A stretch of DNA of 64,000 nt from Streptomyces sp. CC0208 (GTDB lineage: Bacteria; Actinomycetota; Actinomycetes; Streptomycetales; Streptomycetaceae): positions 744,001 to 808,000 of the forward strand of contig NZ_CP031969.1 in NCBI RefSeq assembly GCF_003443735.1. Reading direction: 5' to 3'. Both the position numbers and the translations under genes were made by a program. Each line of letters starts with the position of its first letter. The first letter of the stretch is position 1. The notes under the pieces are model-generated. The model searched no databases, was not told the DNA's origin, and saw only the letters and a list, made by a program, of their open reading frames with translations. Shown piece by piece: positions 33,410-42,051 of the stretch.

Positions 33410-34489
33410 TCACTCGTCGCGCGCCGGTCCTGATTCGTCGAGCCGGCGGAGGTCCTGCTCGTCCCACGTCCTGGTGTCGCGCGGCTCCGTGTAGGGCTCG
33501 TTGTCCGGCGGCATGCCTCCGGCGATCGCCCGCTGCCGGACGGTCTCGGCGTCGAACTCCAGGCCCAGGAGAATCGCCAGGTTGCTGATCCACAGCCAGA
33601 CCAGGAAGACGATGACGCCGGCCATGGTGCCGTAGGTCTTGTTGTACGAGGCGAAGTTGGCGACGTAGAACGCGAATCCGGCGGACGCGATCAGCCAGAT
33701 GAGCAGGGCGAGAACGCTTCCCGGTGTGATCCACCTGAACCCCTTCACCCGGGCGTTCGGGGTGGCCCAGTACAGGAGCGCGATCATGATCGTGACCAGG
33801 ACCACCAGGACGGGCCACTTGGCGATCGCCCACACCGTCAGAGCAGTGTCGCCGATCCCGAGCGCTGTGCCCGCCTTGTGGGCGAGGGTGCCGGTGAAGA
33901 CGACGATCAGGGCGCTGACGACGGCGAGCACCATCAGGACGACCGTCAGGCCGACCCGCACCGGAAGGATCTTCCATATCGGGCGGCCCTCCGGCATGTC
34001 ATAGACCCGGTTGGCCGATCGCATGAACGCGGCCACGTACCCGGATGCCGACCACACGGCCAGGACGAGGCCGACGATCGCCATGACCGACCCGACCCCG
34101 GCGTTGCCCTGCAACTGCTCGACGGCCCCGGTGATGATGTCGCGGGCGGAGCCCGGAGTGAACTGCTTGAGATTCTTCAGCACCGTGTCCGTGGCGGACT
34201 TGCCGGTCAGGCCGAGCATCGACACCAGGACCAGGATGGCCGGGAAGAGCGACAGCAGACCGTAGTAGGTCAGCGCCGCGGCCCGGTCGGTCAGTTCGTC
34301 GTCCTTGAACTCCCGCAGGCTGCCCCGCAGCACAGCCCCCCACGCCGTCTTCGGCAGTTGCGACGGCGCGTCCGGGGCGCGCTCCTCCACGGCGGGCCCG
34401 GGGCCCACGTCCTCGGACGACGGGACCTCCCGCTGGGGAGCTTCGTCACCGCCGTGGTCGTCTTTCCGTCCAGGTAGATGCAGCTTCAT
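33410..34489 (-). CDS. YihY/BrkB-family inner-membrane protein
   Basis: A 359-aa protein with the six-helix YihY/BrkB core (residues ~75-320), for example AALTYYGLLSLFPAILVLVSML, VGSVMAIVGLVLAVWSASGYV and GVIVFLVWLWISNLAILLGLE. It has hydrophilic, charged N- and C-terminal tails. The biochemical role of the family is not settled; general envelope or osmotic functions are proposed. ATG 34489 has no visible ribosome binding site and lies directly after a sigma-B-like -10 box, so translation may be leaderless. That makes a stress-regulon membership likely. Confidence 0.9.
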   Translation of the reverse strand: MKLHLPGRKDDHGGDEAPQREVPSSEDVGPGPAVEERAPDAPSQLPKTAWGAVLRGSLREFKDDELTDRAAALTYYGLLSLFPAILVLVSMLGLTGKSATDTVLKNLKQFTPGSARDIITGAVEQLQGNAGVGSVMAIVGLVLAVWSASGYVAAFMRSANRVYDMPEGRPIWKILPVRVGLTVVLMVLAVVSALIVVFTGTLAHKAGTALGIGDTALTVWAIAKWPVLVVLVTIMIALLYWATPNARVKGFRWITPGSVLALLIWLIASAGFAFYVANFASYNKTYGTMAGVIVFLVWLWISNLAILLGLEFDAETVRQRAIAGGMPPDNEPYTEPRDTRTWDEQDLRRLDESGPARDE

Positions 34490-34498
34490 GCGCGTCGA

Positions 34499-34522
34499 GT
34501 ACCCCCGGACCCCCGCCCAATC
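34499..34522 (-). promoter_or_regulatory. Sigma-B-type promoter of the BrkB gene
   Basis: On the minus strand GATT (34519-34522), 14 nt and GGGTAC (34499-34504) match the Streptomyces sigma-B consensus GNNT-N14-16-GGGTAY exactly. The start codon at 34489 begins about 10 nt after the -10 box, implying a nearly leaderless mRNA. Confidence 0.6.
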
Positions 34523-34653
34523 AGGACAACGGTGGGAAGTGGCGCGAGCGTCCCGACCGCGATCCGAGACGATGCCGGGGAGTTCGACGGGCCCGGCTTC
34601 TGCATCCGAAGTCCGGGCGGGTGCCGCAGATCATGAACCGTCACGCGGCACTG

Positions 34654-34857
34654 TCACGCCGCGTCGAGACGTCGCTCGGGCCGTTCGGCAGCACCGCGCC
34701 GAGTGCGGGACCGGGCGCCGCCGCGGATCAGCCGCAGGTGACGTCCTCTGGCGTGACGCGGCGCCGACGACCTGGCCGACAATCGGTCCTCGATACGGTC
34801 CATGGCGTACAGCAGCGCCCCTAAGGCGGGCAGCAGCGACACAGCGACGGCGATCAC
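34654..34857 (-). CDS. Small membrane-anchored protein
   Basis: A 67-aa protein with one N-terminal hydrophobic helix (MIAVAVSLLPALGALLYAMD), then an amphipathic segment RIEDRLS and an arginine-rich cytoplasmic tail. GTG 34857 has a GGGAGGG ribosome binding site, which supports expression. The order of hydrophobic helix, acidic D-x-x-E pair, then basic/variable tail resembles the two smaller proteins at 42148 and 58131, so the three may be distant paralogues. Function unknown. Confidence 0.65.
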   Translation of the reverse strand: MIAVAVSLLPALGALLYAMDRIEDRLSARSSAPRHARGRHLRLIRGGARSRTRRGAAERPERRLDAA

Positions 34858-35029
34858 AACGAGGGTTCCCTCCCGGCGACAACATGCAGCCGGGTGCCCG
34901 CCGGCGGCCGCTCAAGGCCCCCGAACCGGAAACTTCCCGCGCCCTCACCGCCCCCGATGGGCGGTGAGAGGGAGCGGCCCACGGGATCCCTCACGTTCAA
35001 CCGCCTTCCCTCAAACCTTACTTCATCTC

Positions 35030-35058
35030 TTGACGTAAGTGGTCCATACCTTTAGGTT
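35030..35058 (+). promoter_or_regulatory. Promoter with DasR/chitinase-type box for the secreted hydrolase operon
   Basis: -35 TTGACG (35030-35035), a 17-nt spacer and -10 TAGGTT (35053-35058). The spacer contains AGTGGTCCATACCTTT (35038-35053). Its core TGGTCCATACCT differs by one base from the TGGTCCAGACCT direct-repeat box of Streptomyces chitinase promoters and is related to the DasR dre consensus. Confidence 0.6.
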
Positions 35059-35112
35059 CCGGGTCAGCCAGACACCTCGCGACACCCCCACCCCCCATGA
35101 AGGGCTCTGCGC

Positions 35113-37302
35113 ATGCACACCCTCGCGCGCCTCCGCAGATCCGGCGCCGCCACCCTCGCCACCGTGGCCGCCGCGTCCGCACTGACCACCCTGTCCACCC
35201 CGGCCGAGGCCGCCGCCACCGCGCTCCCCACCGGCTTTTCGACTGTCATGAACGCGGCAAGCGGTCGGTGTCTGGACGCCAGGTCGGCCGGCACCGCCAA
35301 CGGCACCGTCGTCCAGCAGTACGCGTGCAACGGCAGCACGGCCCAGCAGTGGAGTTTCACCGCCACGAGCGACGGTTACGTCCGCATCGACAACCGCAAC
35401 AACTCCAGCCAGGTCGTGGACGTGGCCGACGTCTCCACCGCCGACAACGCGCCCGTGCATTTGTGGGCCTACGGCGGCGGCGCCAACCAGCAGTGGCTGC
35501 CCGTCCACGACGGCGGCGGCGCCTACCACTTCGTCAACCGCAACAGCGGCAAGTGCCTGGACGACCCGGGCGCCTCGACCGCCGACAGCGTGCAGTTCGT
35601 GCAGTACACCTGCAACGGCAGCGCGGCCCAGCGCTTCCAGGTGGTCCCCGTGACCCAGTCCGCCACCAACCCCGACCTCGGCCCCAACGTCGTCGTCTTC
35701 GACCCGTCGATGTCGTCCTCGACGATCCAGTCGAGGCTGAACTCGATCTTCCAGCAGCAGGAGACCAACCAGTTCGGCGCCCAGCGCTACGCCGTCCTGT
35801 TCAAGCCCGGCTCCTACAACGCGGACGCCAACGTCGGCTTCTACACCCAGGTCTCGGGGCTGGGCCTGACTCCGGACGCGGTCACGATCAACGGTGCGGT
35901 GCACGCCGAGGCCGACTGGTTCCAGGGCAACGCGACCCAGAACTTCTGGCGCGGGGCCGAGAACCTGTCCGTCAACCCCACCGGCGGCGGCGACCGTTGG
36001 GCGGTCTCCCAGGCGGCGGCCTACCGCCGGATGCATCTGCGCGGCGACCTCGCCCTGGACGACAACGGCTGGTCCAGCGGCGGTCTGCTCGCCGACACGA
36101 AGATCGACGGGCAGGTCAACTCCGGCAGCCAGCAACAGTGGCTGACCCGCAACTCCCAGCTCGGCAGCTGGACCGGCTCGAACTGGAACATGGTCTTCGT
36201 CGGCAGTCAGGGCGTCCCCGGCACCACCTTCCCCAACCCGCCCCACACCACGGTCGCGCAGTCCCCGGTCAGCCGGGAGAAGCCCTTCCTGTACGTCGAC
36301 GCCGACGGCGCCTACAAGGTGTTCGTGCCGTCGGTGCGGACCAACTCCACGGGCACCAGCTGGGCGAACGGCTCCCCGCCCGGCGGTTCCCTGGCGCTGG
36401 ACACCTTCTACGTCGTCAAGCCGGGTGCGAGTGCCTCGGACATCAACGCGGCGCTGGCGGCGGGCAAGAACCTCCTGGTCACGCCGGGCGTGTACCACCT
36501 GAACCAGACGCTCCAGGTGACCCGCCCCGACACCGTCGTCCTCGGCCTGGGCCTCGCCACGTTCGTGCCGGACAACGGCGTCACCGCGATGAAGGTCGCC
36601 GACGTCGACGGCGTGAAGGTCGCGGGCGTTCTCTTCGACGCGGGCACCACCAACTCGCCCACGCTGATGGAGGTCGGGCCGGCCGGATCCTCCGCCTCCC
36701 ACGCCGCGAACCCGACCTCCCTGCACGACGTGTACTTCCGCGTCGGCGGCGCGGGCGTCGGCAAGGCGACCACCAGCCTCGTGATCAACAGCGACAACGT
36801 CATCGGCGACCACATGTGGATCTGGCGCGCCGACCACGGCAGCGGCGTCGGCTGGACCACCAACACCGCGGACACGGGCCTGGTCGTCAACGGCGACAAC
36901 GTCACGGCGTACGGGCTGTTCGTCGAGCACTACCAGAAGTACCAGACCGTCTGGAACGGCAACGGCGGCCGCACGTACTTCTACCAGAACGAGATGCCCT
37001 ACGACCCGCCCAACCAGGCGGCCTGGACGAACGGTTCGACGCAGGGTTACGCGGCCTACAAGGTCGCCGACTCCGTGACCAGCCACCAGGCCTACGGCCT
37101 CGGCAGCTACTGCTACTTCAACGTGAACCCGGGAGTTGTCGCGGAACGAGCCATCGAGGCGCCGAACACGTCCGGTGTGCGCTTCCAGAGCATGGTGACC
37201 GTCTCCCTCGGCGGCACCGGCACCATCCGGCACGTCGTCAACGGCACCGGTGGCCCGTCCAACTCCTCGACCAACGTCGCGAACCTGACCAGCTACCCGT
37301 AG
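35113..37302 (+). CDS. Secreted RICIN-domain protein with a right-handed beta-helix
   Basis: A 729-aa exported protein. Residues 1-36 are a signal peptide (basic start, hydrophobic core, AEAAA cleavage region). Residues ~40-175 form a RICIN/CBM13 beta-trefoil with three QxW-type repeats (AQQWSF, NQQWLP, AQRFQV) and NGSTAQQ motifs. Residues ~185-729 read as a pectate-lyase-like parallel beta-helix rich in Asn and Gly, of a type common in Streptomyces secretomes but without a recognised catalytic motif. It is the first gene ahead of a chitinase and an NPP1 protein, which suggests attack on fungal or plant walls. Confidence 0.88.
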   Translation: MHTLARLRRSGAATLATVAAASALTTLSTPAEAAATALPTGFSTVMNAASGRCLDARSAGTANGTVVQQYACNGSTAQQWSFTATSDGYVRIDNRNNSSQVVDVADVSTADNAPVHLWAYGGGANQQWLPVHDGGGAYHFVNRNSGKCLDDPGASTADSVQFVQYTCNGSAAQRFQVVPVTQSATNPDLGPNVVVFDPSMSSSTIQSRLNSIFQQQETNQFGAQRYAVLFKPGSYNADANVGFYTQVSGLGLTPDAVTINGAVHAEADWFQGNATQNFWRGAENLSVNPTGGGDRWAVSQAAAYRRMHLRGDLALDDNGWSSGGLLADTKIDGQVNSGSQQQWLTRNSQLGSWTGSNWNMVFVGSQGVPGTTFPNPPHTTVAQSPVSREKPFLYVDADGAYKVFVPSVRTNSTGTSWANGSPPGGSLALDTFYVVKPGASASDINAALAAGKNLLVTPGVYHLNQTLQVTRPDTVVLGLGLATFVPDNGVTAMKVADVDGVKVAGVLFDAGTTNSPTLMEVGPAGSSASHAANPTSLHDVYFRVGGAGVGKATTSLVINSDNVIGDHMWIWRADHGSGVGWTTNTADTGLVVNGDNVTAYGLFVEHYQKYQTVWNGNGGRTYFYQNEMPYDPPNQAAWTNGSTQGYAAYKVADSVTSHQAYGLGSYCYFNVNPGVVAERAIEAPNTSGVRFQSMVTVSLGGTGTIRHVVNGTGGPSNSSTNVANLTSYP

Positions 37303-37315
37303 AGCTCCGCCCTTC

Positions 37316-37346
37316 GGCCGCCCCTCCTCCTCACCGGGGGGCGGCC
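37316..37346 (+). terminator. Hairpin between beta-helix and chitinase genes
   Basis: GGCCGCCCC and GGGGCGGCC form a 9-bp perfect stem with a 13-nt loop, 14 nt after the stop. It may reduce but need not abolish read-through into the chitinase gene. Confidence 0.6.
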
Positions 37347-37379
37347 TCCCATACCCCCCCTCAAGGAGCGCACTCTCCC

Positions 37380-38495
37380 ATGTCCCTTTCCCTGCGCAGA
37401 GGCCGCCTCGCGGTCTTCGCCGTCCTTGCCGCCGTACTCACCGCCCTGCTCACGGTGACACCCGCGCACGCCGCCTCCGGCACGATCACCGGCCTCGCCG
37501 GAAAGTGCGTCGACGTGGCGGGAGCGAGCACCGCGAACGGCACGGCCGTTCAGCTCTACGACTGCAACGGCACCGGCGCCCAGATCTGGTCCAACCCCGG
37601 TGACGGGACCCTGCGCGCGCTCGGCAAGTGTCTGGACATCGCCGACCGCGGTACCGCCGACGGGGCGGCCGTACAACTGTGGGACTGCTCGGGCGGCGCC
37701 AACCAGCAGTGGGTGGTCTCCGGCGCCCGCGACATCGTCAACCCGGCCGCGAACAAGTGCCTGGACGTCCGGGACAACAACAGCGCCAACGGCACCCGAC
37801 TCCAGATCTGGACCTGTTCCGGTACGGCCAACCAGAAGTGGAACGCGCCCGCGAGCGGCGGCGGGAGCACACCGTCCGGATTCGTCGTCACCGAGGCGCA
37901 GTTCAACCAGATGTTCCCGAACCGGAACTCCTTCTACACCTACAGCGGTCTGGTCGCGGCGCTGAGCGCCTACCCCGGCTTCGCCACCACCGGCAGCGAC
38001 ACGGTCAGGAAGCAGGAGGCCGCTGCCTTCCTTGCCAACGTGAACCATGAGACCGGGGGGTTGGTGTACGTCGTCGAGCAGAACACCGCCAACTACCCGA
38101 CCTACTGCGACTGGAACCAGCCGTACGGCTGCCCGGCGGGGCAGGCGGCATACTACGGTCGCGGCCCGATCCAGCTGTCCTGGAACTTCAACTACAAGGC
38201 TGCGGGAGACGCGTTGGGGATCGACCTGCTCAACAACCCCTGGCTGGTGCAGAACGACTCCGCGGTCGCCTGGAAGACCGGCCTCTGGTACTGGAACACC
38301 CAGTCCGGGCCCGGCACCATGACACCGCACAACGCCATGGTCAACCAGGCCGGCTTCGGTCAGACGATCCGCAGCATCAACGGTTCCCTGGAGTGCGACG
38401 GGCGCAACCCGGCCCAGGTGCAGAGCCGCGTGGACGCCTACAACCGCTTCACGTCGATCCTCGGGGTCGCTCCCGGCGGCAACCTCTACTGCTGA
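37380..38495 (+). CDS. Secreted chitinase, GH19, with N-terminal RICIN domain
   Basis: A 371-aa exported enzyme. A signal peptide of about 31 residues (MSLSLRRGRLAVF... ending AHA) is followed by a RICIN/CBM13 trefoil (residues ~32-158, NQQWVV and NQKWNA repeats), a Gly-Ser linker, and a GH19 catalytic domain from ~165. The catalytic glutamate lies in NHETGG, and YYGRGPIQLSWNFNY is a family signature. It would cleave chitin with inversion. The RICIN module replaces the usual CBM5/12 of Streptomyces family-19 chitinases. GGAG precedes ATG 37380; no separate chitinase-type box was seen here, so regulation probably comes from the upstream promoter. Confidence 0.93.
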   Translation: MSLSLRRGRLAVFAVLAAVLTALLTVTPAHAASGTITGLAGKCVDVAGASTANGTAVQLYDCNGTGAQIWSNPGDGTLRALGKCLDIADRGTADGAAVQLWDCSGGANQQWVVSGARDIVNPAANKCLDVRDNNSANGTRLQIWTCSGTANQKWNAPASGGGSTPSGFVVTEAQFNQMFPNRNSFYTYSGLVAALSAYPGFATTGSDTVRKQEAAAFLANVNHETGGLVYVVEQNTANYPTYCDWNQPYGCPAGQAAYYGRGPIQLSWNFNYKAAGDALGIDLLNNPWLVQNDSAVAWKTGLWYWNTQSGPGTMTPHNAMVNQAGFGQTIRSINGSLECDGRNPAQVQSRVDAYNRFTSILGVAPGGNLYC

Positions 38496-38508
38496 ACGGG
38501 GGTACGAC

Positions 38509-39267
38509 ATGCGCACGTTGAGATCCCTGACCACGGCTCTGGGCGCCGCCCTGGCACTCGTCGTGGCGATCCCCGCGACCGCCCACGCGAACGTCCTGAC
38601 CTTGCTCCCCCAGAACGCCGACGGCCTGGAGCAGACCTTCTCCCCCGCCTACGACTACGACCGCGACGGCTGTTACGCCACCGCCGCGATCGGCGCCGAC
38701 GGCACGCTCAACCCCGGGCTGAAGCTCGGCGGAGACGTCAACGGCAAGTGCCACGACTACGCCCAACTCGCCAACGCCAACACCTACTCGCGGGCGAAGT
38801 GCAACAACGGCTGGTGTGCCGTGATGTACGCCAGTTACTTCGAGAAGGACCAGGCGACTCTCGGTCCGGCGGCCATCGGGCACACCCACGACTGGGAGCA
38901 CGTCGTGGTGTGGGTCTCCGGCGACCAGGTGCAGTACGTGTCGGTGTCCCAGCACTCCGGCTACCAGGTGGCAGCCCGCTCGGCGGTGCGGTTCGACGGC
39001 ACCCACCCGAAGATCGTCTACCACAAGGACGGTGTCTCGACGCACTGCTTCCGGTTCGCGAGCGGCAACGACGAGCCGCCGGAGAACGCCACCGGCGGCT
39101 GGTTCTTCCCGCGGCTCGTCGGCTGGAACGGCTATCCCGCCGGGTACCGCGAGAGGCTCATGGGCGCCGATTTCGGCTCCGCCACCCTCAAGCTCGACGA
39201 CGGCGACTTCCAGTACGCCCTCGACCGTGCCAAGCCGTCAGGGATCCCCTTCGACCCGAACGCCTGA
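38509..39267 (+). CDS. Secreted NPP1-family (necrosis-inducing) protein
   Basis: A 252-aa protein with a signal peptide (MRTLRSLTTALGAALALVVA ending AHA) and an NPP1/NLP core including MYASYFEKDQ and GHTHDWEHVVVW. The latter is the GHRHDWE heptapeptide of NLP toxins with two changes, retaining the metal-binding H, D and E. NLPs of plant pathogens lyse eudicot membranes; actinobacterial members may have saprophytic roles. It starts 13 nt after the chitinase stop with its own GGGGG ribosome binding site and belongs to the same operon. Confidence 0.9.
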   Translation: MRTLRSLTTALGAALALVVAIPATAHANVLTLLPQNADGLEQTFSPAYDYDRDGCYATAAIGADGTLNPGLKLGGDVNGKCHDYAQLANANTYSRAKCNNGWCAVMYASYFEKDQATLGPAAIGHTHDWEHVVVWVSGDQVQYVSVSQHSGYQVAARSAVRFDGTHPKIVYHKDGVSTHCFRFASGNDEPPENATGGWFFPRLVGWNGYPAGYRERLMGADFGSATLKLDDGDFQYALDRAKPSGIPFDPNA

Positions 39268-39458
39268 GTCGAGCGGCGCCGGCATGCACCGTTACCAGGC
39301 CGCACTCCAACTCGCAGGCATCCTCATCTGGAGCCGACGCTGACCAATGAGGCGGGAGGAGTACGCGCGGTCGGCCTCCGGGCTGTCATGGCAGATGCAG
39401 CCGGACAGGACCCCGGCTCGGATCTGCACCCGGGCCGGATGAGAGCCGGGCTGCGCGT

Positions 39459-39929
39459 CTATCTGCGCGCGGCGGTATCGCTGGGGATGTCGGACAGGAG
39501 GATGCGGGCCGTGATGCGCTTGCCGACCGGCTCCTGCTCGATGAACAGGTCTTCGGTGACGGCCTTGACGATCTCCAGGCCGTGCTGGCCGATCCTGCCG
39601 GGATCAGCGGCCCGCGCCGCAGGCACGGCGGGATCGCTGTCCCACACGACGACGTCCACGGCATGGGCGTTGATGCGCAGTTCCATCAGGACGGGGCCGG
39701 GGGCGTGCTTGAGGGCGTTGGTGACGAGCTCACTGACCACCAGCTGAGTGAGCTCCCTGGCCCGTGCGGGCACGGGCAGATGATGATCGACTTGTGCCTG
39801 GTCCAGGAAGGCGACGGCGTGGTGGCGGGCGTCGGCGATGCAGCCGGCGTCTCCTTGCAGGGCGTAGCCGGCGCGCACGAAGTGCTCGTCCGACCCGGTA
39901 CAGCCGTCACCGTCGGCATGGGATCCCAC
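39459..39929 (-). CDS. Anti-sigma factor-type ATP-binding protein (RsbW/SpoIIAB-like)
   Basis: A 156-aa HATPase_c protein. The N-box is ELVTNALKHAPG, followed by DSDPAVP and a G-box GQHGLEIVKAV. Such proteins bind a sigma factor or phosphorylate a STAS antagonist on serine. GTG 39929 is supported by an upstream GTGAGGGCG. It diverges from a STAS gene 159 nt away, a classic pair for a partner-switching module. A GGGTAC word (39962-39967, minus) upstream could be part of a sigma-B-type promoter, but no matching -35 was found. Confidence 0.85.
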   Translation of the reverse strand: MGSHADGDGCTGSDEHFVRAGYALQGDAGCIADARHHAVAFLDQAQVDHHLPVPARARELTQLVVSELVTNALKHAPGPVLMELRINAHAVDVVVWDSDPAVPAARAADPGRIGQHGLEIVKAVTEDLFIEQEPVGKRITARILLSDIPSDTAARR

Positions 39930-40088
39930 GTCTCGCCCTCACTCCCCCTTGACACGCGCCAGTACCCCCCACGCCATCATGCATGTCACAGCAGTGCCGA
40001 TCAGCACGGCCATCTGGGTGCATCCCACCATGGCCGTGGGGCAGAATCGGCTGCGCACGGGGCAAACCTGAGCGCAGTCGAGGAGACA

Positions 40089-40457
40089 GTGACCGACAAC
40101 CAGAAGGCCGACCGGCCGCGCCGGCTCTCCGTCGAGCGCGAAGTGATCGACGGAGTTCGCGTCGTGACCGTGCGGGGCGAGATCGACCACGACGTCAAGG
40201 GCGTCCTCACTGAGGCCCTGCTGAGCGAGGACGGCGCGGTGCCGCCGCCACGCATCGTGGCGGACCTCAGCGGTGTGACCTTCATGGACTCCAGCGGCAT
40301 CAACGTCTTCGTCGCCGCCTACCAGCAGGTGAGCGGAGCGCAGGGCTGGCTTCGCATAGCCGGCGCCCAGGACTCCGTCCTGCGCGTCCTGCAGATGGTC
40401 GGCGTCGACACTCTCATCCCTTGCCACGCCACCATCGAGCAGGCCCTGCACACCTGA
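40089..40457 (+). CDS. STAS-domain anti-sigma factor antagonist
   Basis: A 122-aa RsbV/SpoIIAA-like protein. The STAS core spans residues ~15-118, with the phosphorylatable serine in VTFMDSSGINVFVAA. Unphosphorylated, it would bind an anti-sigma kinase and free a sigma factor. GTG 40089 follows GAGGAGACA. It diverges from an RsbW-like gene and lies directly ahead of the extra rpoA. A closely similar but truncated copy lies at 55421. Confidence 0.88.
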   Translation: MTDNQKADRPRRLSVEREVIDGVRVVTVRGEIDHDVKGVLTEALLSEDGAVPPPRIVADLSGVTFMDSSGINVFVAAYQQVSGAQGWLRIAGAQDSVLRVLQMVGVDTLIPCHATIEQALHT

Positions 40458-40620
40458 CCGCTCCACTCGGGCTCCCGGGCTTCCCCTCGCTGCGAGCGCC
40501 GCTGCACCACAGCGCCCAGGCGATCAGAGCTTCCGTGACCGAATCCAGCTCGATGTTGGTGCGCCGGGAGACCTCGCGCAGCACCGCGAGCCCGGCAGCC
40601 GACGGTAGCCGGTGGGCCAT
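40414..40620 (-). pseudogene. Remnant of an ANTAR-like C-terminal domain
   Basis: A 68-residue frame whose first ~37 residues (GLAVLREVSRRTNIEL, then DSVTEALIAWALW) look like the end of an ANTAR RNA-binding domain. The rest of a normal protein is missing. It overlaps the 3' end of the STAS gene on the other strand. Probably a decayed fragment; the identification is tentative. Confidence 0.35.
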
Positions 40621-40633
40621 GGGGTGTCGGGAG

Positions 40634-40667
40634 GGGCTCTTCGCCGACCATGGACGGCGAAGAGCCC
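40634..40667. terminator. Strong hairpin between the STAS gene and rpoA
   Basis: GGGCTCTTCGCCG and CGGCGAAGAGCCC form a 13-bp perfect stem with an 8-nt loop. It lies about 180 nt after the STAS stop and 240 nt before rpoA, so rpoA most likely has its own promoter. Confidence 0.65.
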
Positions 40668-40904
40668 GAGAGGCTGTCTCCCCAACCTCTCCCCTGTCGA
40701 GTCGCCCTTACCTCCCCACTCACACTCGGGAATGCGGACGTGGCTCGGGTGCGGGCTGGGGGCAAGGCCGCCGCCGGAGTCGGGATACACCCAGGTGGGA
40801 CCACTCCACGTGCTATTTCCCGGAGTCGTATCCGTATGGCCCGTACCCTTCGTGGTGTCCACGGCGTCACATAGCGGGCGCAGAACCACTGGAGGCAATA
40901 CCTC

Positions 40905-41912
40905 GTGCTGATCGCTCAGCGTCCGTCCCTGACCGAAGAGGTCGTCGACGAGTTCCGCTCCCGGTTCGTGATCGAGCCGCTGGAGCCGGGCTTCGGTTAC
41001 ACCCTCGGCAACTCCCTGCGCCGTACCCTCCTGTCGTCGATTCCCGGTGCCGCTGTCACCAGCATCCGCATCGACGGCGTCCTGCACGAGTTCACCACCG
41101 TGCCGGGCGTCAAGGAGGACGTCACCGACCTGATCCTCAACATCAAGCAGCTGGTCGTCTCCTCGGAGCACGACGAGCCGGTCGTGATGTACCTGCGCAA
41201 GCAGGGCCCGGGTCTGGTCACCGCCGCCGACATCGCGCCCCCGGCCGGTGTCGAGGTGCACAACCCCGACCTCGTCCTCGCCACGCTCAACGGCAAGGGC
41301 AAGCTGGAGATGGAGCTCACGGTCGAGCGTGGCCGCGGTTACGTCTCCGCCGTGCAGAACAAGCAGGTGGGCCAGGAGATCGGCCGTATCCCGGTCGACT
41401 CCATCTACAGCCCGGTGCTCAAGGTCACGTACAAGGTCGAGGCGACCCGTGTCGAGCAGCGCACCGACTTCGACAAGCTGATCGTCGACGTCGAGACCAA
41501 GCAGGCCATGCGACCCCGTGACGCCATGGCCTCCGCCGGCAAGACCCTGGTCGAGCTGTTCGGTCTCGCCCGCGAGCTGAACATCGACGCCGAGGGCATC
41601 GACATGGGCCCGTCCCCCACGGACGCCGCCCTTGCCGCCGACCTGGTCATGCCGATCGAGGACCTCGACCTCACCGTACGTTCGTACAACTGCCTCAAGC
41701 GCGAGGGCGTCCACTCCGTGGGGGAGCTCGTCGCCCGCTCCGAGGCCGACCTGCTCGACATCCGCAACTTCGGCGCGAAGTCCATCGACGAGGTCAAGGA
41801 AAAACTCGCCGGCCTGGGCCTGGGCCTCAAGGACAGCCCGCCCGGATTCGACCCGACCGCCGCCGCCGCACCCGAGGCGGACGCCGGTTTCGTGGAGACC
41901 GAGCAGTACTGA
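40905..41912 (+). CDS. rpoA: RNA polymerase alpha subunit, extra copy outside the ribosomal operon
   Basis: The 335-aa protein reads as a complete alpha subunit: an N-terminal assembly domain ([17 protein letters not shown], including the equivalent of E. coli R45), a linker, and a C-terminal domain with [19 protein letters not shown] and [13 protein letters not shown]. The residues equivalent to R265, N268, C269, K298 and S299, which contact UP-element DNA, are all kept. GTG 40905 has GGAGG upstream. The usual neighbours rpsK, rpsD and rplQ are absent; instead it sits beside anti-sigma and STAS genes. From recalled Streptomyces alpha sequences it differs mainly in the C-terminal domain and is a few residues shorter. 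It is probably a second copy. Confidence 0.95.
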   Translation: MLIAQRPSLTEEVVDEFRSRFVIEPLEPGFGYTLGNSLRRTLLSSIPGAAVTSIRIDGVLHEFTTVPGVKEDVTDLILNIKQLVVSSEHDEPVVMYLRKQGPGLVTAADIAPPAGVEVHNPDLVLATLNGKGKLEMELTVERGRGYVSAVQNKQVGQEIGRIPVDSIYSPVLKVTYKVEATRVEQRTDFDKLIVDVETKQAMRPRDAMASAGKTLVELFGLARELNIDAEGIDMGPSPTDAALAADLVMPIEDLDLTVRSYNCLKREGVHSVGELVARSEADLLDIRNFGAKSIDEVKEKLAGLGLGLKDSPPGFDPTAAAAPEADAGFVETEQY

Positions 41913-42051
41913 ACGCCGCGCCGCGCCGGTCACTGAGACGCCTCGCGGACGGGGACAGGAGAACCTCCACGCTGCTTCCCGTCCGCGGGGCGACCTCGAC
42001 GGCATCGCCGAAGAGCACCGCCCGAGCTCACCGCGGGCCTTAACACAGCCT

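Noticed and set aside
35097..38495. An 1132-codon open frame running through the beta-helix gene into the chitinase
   Set aside because: The first two thirds are an alternative frame of the beta-helix gene, kept open by high GC. Only the last 371 codons, from ATG 37380 with a signal peptide, are the real chitinase.
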